From assembly GCA_963755825.1 (NCBI GenBank), contig CAVWLA010000003.1, positions 2,418,001 through 2,482,000 of the forward strand: 64,000 bases of DNA, given 5' to 3'. The position numbers and the translations under genes were made by a program. Every line of letters starts with the position of its first letter. The first letter of the stretch is position 1. The stretch comes from DATBQN01 sp963755825 (GTDB taxonomy: Bacteria > Acidobacteriota > Thermoanaerobaculia > Multivoradales > UBA5704). Below the pieces are notes generated by a model, which was given only the letters and a program-made list of their open reading frames with translations, searched no databases and was not told where the DNA came from. Below are positions 58,886-64,000 of this stretch, piece after piece.

Positions 58886-60121
58886 TCAGGAAATTGCGGA
58901 GAGCTCGGGCTGCGGGCTCGGCGCCTCTGCCGGATCGGCGCCCAGGCCGAGATCCAGATAGATCGCCTCGAGCACGCTGCGGATGCGCCGCTCGTGGGCG
59001 GCCTCGGCCGGGGTGCCGTTCATCGCCAGGGCGACCGCCAGGCCGTGCTCGGGATCGGCGAAGCCGACCGACGAGCGGTAGCCGCTGTGGCCGAAGGTGC
59101 GCCGCGAGCAGAGCCGGCCGTAGCCGTAGGGGACGGTGTCGGCGCCGTACTGCTTCGAATCGATGATGAAGCCGAGCCCCCAGTCCATGACGTGGCGGAA
59201 GGTGTGGTCGAGCATCCCCGCCCGGTGGCGGGCGGTCGCCGCCTCGACCGCCTGCGGCGAGAGCAGGCGGCCGCCGGCGCCCTCGCCGCGCGCCAGCAGC
59301 GTCTCGTAGAAGCGGCCGAGGTCGCGCATCGGCCCGTAGCCGTTGCCGCCCGGATGGGTCGGCACCAGCCGCGCCTCGGTGGTCCACACCAGCTCGCGGC
59401 GGCCGGCCGCGGGGGCATGACCGGCCTGGCCCGCCTGCCCGGAGGCCGGGCTCTCGGTCAGGTAGAGGGCGCCCGATCGCCCCGCCTCGGCGTATCCGCG
59501 GAAGCGCTCGGACGGGATCCCCACCCAGGTGTCGGCCATGCCGGCGGGGGCGCAGATCGCCTCGCGCACGTAGCGCTCGAACGGCCGGCCGTCGACGCGG
59601 CGGACGATCTCGCCGAGGAGGAACCAGCTCGAGGCGAGGTGGTAGCCGGCCTTCTCGCCCGGCACCCAGTTGGGCTCCGGGCGCGAGGCGGCGATGCGCG
59701 CCACGATCTCCTCCCACGGCGCCGCCGGCCAGCCGGTGTCGAGGAGTCGGATGCCGCCGGTGTGGGTGAGCAGATGGCGGACGGTGATGCCGCCCTTGCC
59801 GTGCACCGCGAACTCCGGGATGTGGCGCGCCACCGGGTCGTCGAGCTCGAGGAGGCCGCGCTCCCAGAGCTGGACGATGGCGACCGCCGCGAGCGGCTTG
59901 GTCGACGACAGCCAGAGCATCAGGTGATCGGGGGTGAGCGGCTCGCCGGGGCGGTTGTCGCCGAGGGCCGCATCCGCCACCACCTCGCCGCGGAGCGAGA
60001 CGTAGAGCTGCGCGCCGAGCTGCAGGCCGGCGGCGATCCCTTGGCCGAGCGCCGTCGCCGTCGCCGGCAGCCGATCCCAGGCGGCGGTCATCGGTCCCCG
60101 GTCTGTCTCGCCGTCTCGCAT
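58886..60121 (-). CDS. Serine hydrolase, class C beta-lactamase/esterase family
   Basis: 411 aa from the ATG at 60121 (alternative ATG 60091). SSTKPLAAVAIVQLWERG is the SxxK active-site motif; the Tyr motif is YHLAS (Y-x-S rather than Y-x-N), and the third box is probably HSGYRSS near the C-terminus. YGPMRDLGRFYETLL and RHLLTHTGGI are typical of EstB/PBP-type proteins. No signal peptide is seen. A TACTCT box (60133-60138) is 11 nt from the ATG. Convergent with the permease gene, divergent from the TonB-like gene. Confidence 0.88.
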   Translation of the reverse strand: MRDGETDRGPMTAAWDRLPATATALGQGIAAGLQLGAQLYVSLRGEVVADAALGDNRPGEPLTPDHLMLWLSSTKPLAAVAIVQLWERGLLELDDPVARHIPEFAVHGKGGITVRHLLTHTGGIRLLDTGWPAAPWEEIVARIAASRPEPNWVPGEKAGYHLASSWFLLGEIVRRVDGRPFERYVREAICAPAGMADTWVGIPSERFRGYAEAGRSGALYLTESPASGQAGQAGHAPAAGRRELVWTTEARLVPTHPGGNGYGPMRDLGRFYETLLARGEGAGGRLLSPQAVEAATARHRAGMLDHTFRHVMDWGLGFIIDSKQYGADTVPYGYGRLCSRRTFGHSGYRSSVGFADPEHGLAVALAMNGTPAEAAHERRIRSVLEAIYLDLGLGADPAEAPSPQPELSAIS

Positions 60122-60179
60122 CGCGTTGCCCAAGAGTACACCGCCGGCAGCGGGTGCTCCGCCGCGGCCTCTCCTGCGG

Positions 60180-60185
60180 TAGATT
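60180..60185 (+). promoter_or_regulatory. -10 box (TAGATT) of the TPR/TonB-like gene
   Basis: Places the transcription start about 6 nt before the 26-bp palindrome. Confidence 0.4.
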
Positions 60186-60197
60186 GGTTGCGCAAAC

Positions 60198-60223
60198 GAT
60201 CGCCGCCTCGCGAGGCGGCGATC
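60198..60223 (+). promoter_or_regulatory. 26-bp perfect palindrome in the leader of the TonB-like gene
   Basis: GATCGCCGCCTCG followed directly by its exact reverse complement, between the -10 box and the ribosome binding site (60234-60241). It could be an operator, or a near-5' hairpin that protects the mRNA. Confidence 0.6.
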
Positions 60224-60247
60224 ACCACCCCTCGGAGGAGGCAGCCC

Positions 60248-61045
60248 ATGGATCTCCCTCGTCGCCAGTCCCGCCGCCGCAGCATCTCGCTCCCCACCTT
60301 CGCCGCGCTCCTCTGTGCGATGGTCGCGACAGGGGTCGCCGTCGCCCAACCGGCCGCGGCAGCACCCGAGGCGACGGCTCCGGACGCCCCCTGGACGGCG
60401 GCCGTGCGGAGCGGCTTCGCGGCTCTGGCGATGGGCCATTTCGACGATGCCGTGGCGCGCCTCGAGACCGCCGACCAGCTCGCCGGCGGCCGCTCTCCCG
60501 AGGTCGAGGTGCTCCTGGCGCGCGCCTACGCCGCCGCCGGCTCGCACGACAAGGCGCTCGCCGAGGCGCGCACCGTCCTTGGCCAGTCACCGGCGCTGGA
60601 GGTCGCGGACCAGGCGCGCGTCGTCGTCTGCCAGAACCGCGGGGAGGCGAGCGCGGCGGAGGACGCGGGCGAGGTCGTGCCGAAGGCCGGCGAGGACGGC
60701 GTCACCCGGCCGCAGGTCATCAACCACGTCAACCCGGAGTATCCCGTCGAGCTGCGCAAGGCTCGCGCACAGGCCACTGTCATCCTCGGCGCGATGATCG
60801 ACGAGGAGGGCTGCGTCACCGAGGCGCGCGTGCTGCGCGGCGCGGCGCCGGAGTTCGACGCCGCGTCGCTCGAGGCGATCATGAAGTGGGTGTTCCGCCC
60901 GGCGACCGCCAACGGACAGCCGGTCAAGGTCCGCTACACGCTGACGGTCAACTTCCAGATCGGCGTTGGCGACAGCGCGCCGCTCGCGAAGCCGACGATC
61001 CATCGCGATCCCGCCGGCGATCCCGCCGAAGACGGCGGTCGATAG
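60248..61045 (+). CDS. Exported TPR plus TonB C-terminal domain protein
   Basis: 265 aa. A signal peptide (LPTFAALLCAMVATGVAVAQ, residues 15-34) or an anchor, then two TPR-like helices (FAALAMGHFDDAVARLETAD, LLARAYAAAGSHDKALAEA), then a TonB C-terminal-like domain (PQVINHVNPEYPVELRKA, GCVTEARVLRGAAPEFDAAS, WVFRPATANGQPVKVRYTLTV). Acidobacteria encode many such stand-alone TonB-CTD proteins; their role in energy transduction is unproven. GGAGGAGG before the ATG. Confidence 0.85.
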   Translation: MDLPRRQSRRRSISLPTFAALLCAMVATGVAVAQPAAAAPEATAPDAPWTAAVRSGFAALAMGHFDDAVARLETADQLAGGRSPEVEVLLARAYAAAGSHDKALAEARTVLGQSPALEVADQARVVVCQNRGEASAAEDAGEVVPKAGEDGVTRPQVINHVNPEYPVELRKARAQATVILGAMIDEEGCVTEARVLRGAAPEFDAASLEAIMKWVFRPATANGQPVKVRYTLTVNFQIGVGDSAPLAKPTIHRDPAGDPAEDGGR

Positions 61046-61062
61046 GCGTCTGAGACGCAAGA

Positions 61063-61087
61063 CGGGCGGCCTCTGCGAGGCCGCCCG
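61063..61087 (+). terminator. Hairpin between convergent TonB-like and DUF4142 genes
   Basis: CGGGCGGCCT (61063-61072) with AGGCCGCCCG (61078-61087), 10 bp, 5-nt loop, no T-run on either side. Probably serves both genes. Confidence 0.6.
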
Positions 61088-61132
61088 CCGGTGGATCTCG
61101 ATTGCGAGAGCGCCGTCGCGCTCCGCTGCTCT

Positions 61133-61735
61133 CTACTTGCCCATCTTGGCCTGCAGGTCCATCGCCATCTTGAGGTGCTCCTGCAGGGTGGGGAGGGTCG
61201 AGCTGGCGAAGGCCTTGACGCTGCCGGTGCCGTGTGCCGCCTCGCGCTCGAACTCTTTCACGTCGGCCTTGTGGTCCTTGACCATGTAGTCGACGTACGC
61301 CTTGTCGAAACCGGCTCCGGTCATCTTCGCCAGCTTGGCGGCCTCTGCCTTGTCGCCCGACGAGATCGAGTCCGGCAACGTGTAGCTCATCCCCGCGGCG
61401 ACCTGCTTCAGCTGATCGTTGGCCTTGGTGTGATCGTCGACCATGCGCTGGCCGAACGCCTTGACGTCGGCGCTCGCGGCGTTCTGCACCGCCAGCTGGC
61501 CGAGCTGGACCTCGGCCATGCCGCCCTGGGCGGCGTTTTTCATGAACTTCTTATCGCCCATCGAGCCGTTGCTCATCGCGTGCGATTTCGGGCTCGACGA
61601 GCTCGACATGCCGCCGGCGGTGTCCATCGGTTGGCCGCCGCCGCCGCCCATCTGCGCGTTGGCGGGAGCCCACAGGGCGAGAAAGCCCGTCATCGCCGCG
61701 ACTCCGATCTGCACGATCCTTCGCTTGTTCTGCAT
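61133..61735 (-). CDS. DUF4142 exported helical protein
   Basis: 200 aa with a signal peptide (residues 1-27, ALWAPANA). A Met/Gly/Ser-rich stretch leads to a ferritin-like four-helix domain: FMKNAAQGGMAEVQLGQLAV, VKAFGQRMVDDHTKANDQL, FDKAYVDYMVKDHKADVKEF, ALPTLQEHLKMA-like ending. DUF4142 proteins are periplasmic, often stress-induced and of unknown activity. GAGGAGAG before the ATG. A sigma-54 element lies at 61811-61826 on its strand, divergent from that of the DUF2383 gene. Confidence 0.9.
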   Translation of the reverse strand: MQNKRRIVQIGVAAMTGFLALWAPANAQMGGGGGQPMDTAGGMSSSSSPKSHAMSNGSMGDKKFMKNAAQGGMAEVQLGQLAVQNAASADVKAFGQRMVDDHTKANDQLKQVAAGMSYTLPDSISSGDKAEAAKLAKMTGAGFDKAYVDYMVKDHKADVKEFEREAAHGTGSVKAFASSTLPTLQEHLKMAMDLQAKMGK

Positions 61736-61810
61736 CGGTCTCTCCTCACGAAAGTGTTGGGTTGAACGGCCGGCCGCGGTACTGAGGCGGCCTGGCCATA
61801 GAAAACAGTG

Positions 61811-61826
61811 AGCAAGAAAGGCGCCA
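61811..61826 (-). promoter_or_regulatory. Sigma-54 promoter of the DUF4142 gene
   Basis: On the minus strand: TGGCGCC-TTTC-TTGCT, GG and GC 10 nt apart, one departure from the strong consensus. Start of transcription near 61800, leader of about 65 nt. Confidence 0.6.
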
Positions 61827-61869
61827 AAGATGGCCTGCGGCGGCGAGATTCTGTTGCGCGGCGACCACA

Positions 61870-61885
61870 GGGCACGGGCCTTGCA
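61870..61885 (+). promoter_or_regulatory. Sigma-54 promoter of the DUF2383 gene
   Basis: GGGCACG-GGCC-TTGCA, GG at 61871-61872 and GC at 61883-61884; differs from TGGCACG-N4-TTGCA only in the first base. Start near 61896, leader of about 56 nt. Confidence 0.7.
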
Positions 61886-61951
61886 CTCCTACCGGGGCAG
61901 GTATTGCCGAGCGCTCCGGCGCGCGGTTCACGCAACTGGATAAGGAGGCCC

Positions 61952-62419
61952 ATGATGAATACCACCACCACCGAAACGACCAAGACCGAACAGACGACGA
62001 CCCTCAACAGCCTTCTGCGCGGCGAGATCTCCGCTCTCGAGACCTACGGACAGGCGCTTGAGAAGCTCAAGGACAGCAGCGCTCCAGGGATGACCGAGAT
62101 CCATCAGCTGCGCAAGGATCATCGCGACGCCGCCGACGCCCTGCAGAAGCACGTCGCCGGCCAGGGCGCCAAGCCGAGCCTGGATTCCGGCGCCTGGGGC
62201 GCCTTCGCCAAGGCGGTCGAGGGGACGGCCAAGATCTTCGGCAACAAGGCGGCGTTGAAGGCGCTCAAGGAGGGCGAGGAGCACGGCGTCAAGGAGTACC
62301 AGGGGGCGCTCGAGGACGAGAAGCTCCCGGTCGCCGTGAAGAGCCTCATCCGCGACACCCTGCTGCCGCGCCAGCGCCAGCACGTCACCACGATCGATCG
62401 TCTGATGACAGCGCAGTAG
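61952..62419 (+). CDS. DUF2383 (PA2169-family) four-helix protein
   Basis: 155 aa, no signal peptide. After a Thr-rich start (MMNTTTTETTKTEQTTT) come LNSLLRGEISALETYGQALE and LRKDHRDAADALQKHV, then EGEEHGVKEYQGALEDEKLP and RDTLLPRQRQHVTTID, the ferritin-like pattern of DUF2383 with conserved Glu and His that could bind metal. Unknown function, often stress-linked. AAGGAGG before the ATG. It shares a 216-bp divergent region with DUF4142, each with a sigma-54 box. Confidence 0.88.
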   Translation: MMNTTTTETTKTEQTTTLNSLLRGEISALETYGQALEKLKDSSAPGMTEIHQLRKDHRDAADALQKHVAGQGAKPSLDSGAWGAFAKAVEGTAKIFGNKAALKALKEGEEHGVKEYQGALEDEKLPVAVKSLIRDTLLPRQRQHVTTIDRLMTAQ

Positions 62420-62473
62420 AGAGACGGCAGTCGAACGGGCAGTCGATCGGAACCAAGCGGCGGCCCTCCTCGG

Positions 62474-62515
62474 GGCAGGCGATCCGTGCCGGGATCGCCT
62501 GCCAATTCCTTTTTT
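62474..62515 (+). terminator. Rho-independent terminator of the DUF2383 gene
   Basis: GGCAGGCGATCC (62474-62485) with GGATCGCCTGCC (62492-62503), 12 bp, 6-nt loop, then AATTCCTTTTTT. Confidence 0.95.
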
Positions 62516-62531
62516 GGCAAGGCCCCCGCCG

Positions 62532-63875
62532 CTACGGCTCGTTCTTGTAGATGGTGCCGTTCTTCATCACGAAGCGGACCTTCTCCATGACGTGGATGTC
62601 AGCGAGCGGACTGCCGCCGACGGCGACGATGTCGGCCTGCTTGCCCGCCTCGAGCGTGCCCACCGTCTTCGCGATGCCGAGGAGGTCGGCGGCCGAGGCG
62701 GTGGCGCTCCTGAGGGCGGCGGCGGGCGCCATGCCGAGCCCCACCATGAGGCCGAACTCCTTGCCGTTCAGGCCGTGCGGCGACACCGCCGAATCGGTGC
62801 CGAAGGCGATCTTCACCCCCATGGCGAGGGCCTTCCTGAACATCTCCGAGCGCGCGGCGAGCGCCATCTTCGCCTTGACGATGATCTCCGGCGGGAAGTG
62901 GCGCTCCTCGGCGCGGCCGCCGGTCCACTCGCCGGCGATGAGGGTGGGGACGAGATAGGTGCCGCGCTCCTTCATCATGCGGAGGGCCTCCTCGTCGAGG
63001 AACGAGCCGTGCTCGATCGAGTCGATGCCGGCGCGGATGGCCACCTTGGCACCCTGCGCGCCATGGGCGTGGGCGGCGGTCTTCTTGTGCAGCCGGTGCG
63101 CCTCGTCGACGATGGCGTTCATCTCGTCCTGGGTGATCTGCGCCGTGTCGACCTCGTCGGTGAGCGACAGCACGCCGCCGGTGGCGCAGACCTTGATGAC
63201 GTCGGCGCCATACTTCACCTGGAAGCGCACGGCGTCGCGGAACTGGTCGGCGCCGGCGGCGATGCCGTCTTCGATGCCGGTCTCCTTGCCGAAGGCACCG
63301 TACGGATAGCCGCCGTTGTCGCAGTGGCCGCCGCGGGCGCCGAGCGCGTGGACGGCGACCAGCATGCGCGGTCCGGGGATGATCCCGTCGCGGATGTTGT
63401 TGCGCAGGCCGACGTCGATGTACTCGCCCGAGCCGACGTCGCGCACGGTGGTGAAGCCTGCCATCAGGGTGCGCCGGGCGTTCTGGGTGGCGCGGATGGC
63501 ATTGTCGGCGACCGAGCGGCGCAGGGTGTCGAGGGTCTCCTGGGTCCAGTTGTCGCCCGACTCGAAGGAGAGGTGGGTGTGGGCGTCGATGAGGCCGGGG
63601 AGCAGGGTGGCGTCGCCCAAGTCGACCACCTGGGCGCCGGCGGGGACGGCAAGGTTGGCGCCCACGGCCTGAATCTTGCCGCCGTCGACGATCACCATGC
63701 CGTTGGCGATCGTCGCGTCGCCGCGGCCGTCGAAGAGGCGGGCGGCCTTGAGGACGATGACCTGATGCTGCGGCGAGGCGGCGGCGGGCTGGGCGGCGAG
63801 CGGCGACGCGAGCTGCGTCGAGAGCACTGCGGCCGCGGCCACCGCCGTCAGAGCGGTGCAGACGATTCGTTTCAT
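62532..63875 (-). CDS. Exported amidohydrolase (imidazolonepropionase/Xaa-Pro dipeptidase-like)
   Basis: 447 aa with a signal peptide (residues 1-29, ending PLAAQPA). TIM-barrel metal hydrolase: HxH in LIDAHTHLSFE, carboxylated Lys in ADVIKVCATGG, His in KTAAHAHG, His in DSIEHGSF, and Asp in FGTDSAVSPHG; the beta-sandwich is split between residues 40-85 and the C-terminus (GTLEAGKQADIVAVGG). Related periplasmic enzymes cleave Xaa-Pro or Xaa-Arg/Lys dipeptides. ATG at 63875. Confidence 0.93.
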   Translation of the reverse strand: MKRIVCTALTAVAAAAVLSTQLASPLAAQPAAASPQHQVIVLKAARLFDGRGDATIANGMVIVDGGKIQAVGANLAVPAGAQVVDLGDATLLPGLIDAHTHLSFESGDNWTQETLDTLRRSVADNAIRATQNARRTLMAGFTTVRDVGSGEYIDVGLRNNIRDGIIPGPRMLVAVHALGARGGHCDNGGYPYGAFGKETGIEDGIAAGADQFRDAVRFQVKYGADVIKVCATGGVLSLTDEVDTAQITQDEMNAIVDEAHRLHKKTAAHAHGAQGAKVAIRAGIDSIEHGSFLDEEALRMMKERGTYLVPTLIAGEWTGGRAEERHFPPEIIVKAKMALAARSEMFRKALAMGVKIAFGTDSAVSPHGLNGKEFGLMVGLGMAPAAALRSATASAADLLGIAKTVGTLEAGKQADIVAVGGSPLADIHVMEKVRFVMKNGTIYKNEP

Positions 63876-63923
63876 GTCGGGATCCTCCGGCCGGCGAGGA
63901 TAGCGCCGGCCGCCGTCAGGCGC

Positions 63924-63929
63924 TACTCT
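63924..63929 (+). promoter_or_regulatory. -10 box (TACTCT), leaderless spacing
   Basis: Six nt before the ATG at 63936; no ribosome binding site. Confidence 0.45.
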
Positions 63930-63935
63930 CCCGGC

Positions 63936-64000
63936 ATGCGATTCGAGACCCGCGCCGTCCACGCGGGGCGCCACGAGGACCCCACCGGGGCCGTGGCGCC
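63936..64000 (+). CDS. Cys/Met-metabolism PLP enzyme (trans-sulfuration family), N-terminal end only
   Basis: Only 21 codons fit in the window: MRFETRAVHAGRHEDPTGAV. FETRAVHAG...DP-TGAV is the opening of cystathionine gamma-synthase/gamma-lyase family proteins, fold-type I PLP enzymes. Which reaction it performs cannot be said from this piece. With the cystathionine beta-synthase-like gene at 25127 it could complete trans-sulfuration. Confidence 0.75.
   Translation, partial: MRFETRAVHAGRHEDPTGAVA

Overview
The window is about 70% GC and gene-dense, and reads like a chromosome segment of a diderm, aerobic member of the Acidobacteriota. The lineage hint comes from an orphan MacB-like permease of the type duplicated in acidobacteria (43109-45538), from many exported peptidases and hydrolases with ordinary signal peptides, and from general gene content; the class assignment (perhaps Thermoanaerobaculia or Vicinamibacteria) is only a guess. 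I see no rRNA, tRNA, CRISPR, prophage or insertion sequence.

Layout. 1-3.7 kb: aquaporin (cut by the window edge), a small secreted protein, selD read through an in-frame UGA, a cold-shock protein, and an exported methyltransferase. 3.8-9.9 kb: arginine decarboxylase, a cysteine dioxygenase/sulfite oxidase pair, ApaG, an ATP-dependent DNA ligase, and an exported MsrA-like protein. 10-16.5 kb: OPT transporter, a nucleotidyltransferase pair, a deiodinase-like selenoprotein (second in-frame UGA), a WYL regulator facing a DUF1579-like gene, and two small unknown genes. 16.6-28.8 kb: FEN-type exonuclease, penicillin acylase family protein, UbiD-like decarboxylase, a frameshifted Panacea-domain gene beside a 40-bp tandem repeat array, a DUF4442 protein, EamA permease, cysteine synthase family enzyme, SrkA-like kinase, GNAT and small proteins. 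28.9-36.4 kb: EttA, then a sigma-54 promoter, a Thr/Gly-rich surface protein ending in LPRTAS, a sortase, an M28 peptidase and a tyrosinase. 36.5-40.1 kb: four-gene ABC exporter plus DesK/DesR-type two-component unit behind a hairpin that buries its ribosome binding site. 40.1-49.4 kb: DoxX-like protein, ECF sigma factor, methyltransferase, methionine aminopeptidase, the orphan permease, a LON-domain protein coupled to HflX (probable CTG start), and HemW. 49.4-64 kb: Lon, an S10 peptidase, two paralogous CAP-domain proteins, an MFS transporter behind six 12-bp repeats, an amino acid permease, a serine hydrolase, a TPR/TonB-like protein, a divergent DUF4142/DUF2383 pair with face-to-face sigma-54 promoters, an amidohydrolase, and the first 21 codons of a Cys/Met-metabolism PLP enzyme.

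How the parts connect. Two UGA-selenocysteine genes (selD and the deiodinase-like gene), each with a hairpin whose loop starts 18 nt after the UGA, say that the organism makes selenocysteine and that SelD is itself a selenoprotein. Cysteine dioxygenase, sulfite oxidase, cysteine synthase and the trans-sulfuration-type enzyme form a sulfur amino-acid theme. The LPRTAS protein and the sortase look like a dedicated enzyme/substrate pair. The sigma-54 boxes at the sortase substrate and between DUF4142 and DUF2383 suggest a shared envelope or stress regulon.

Two initiation styles alternate: genes with a strong GGAGG-type ribosome binding site, and genes with no such site but a TANNNT box 6-8 nt before the start codon, which looks like leaderless transcription. 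This second style was used to decide several starts.
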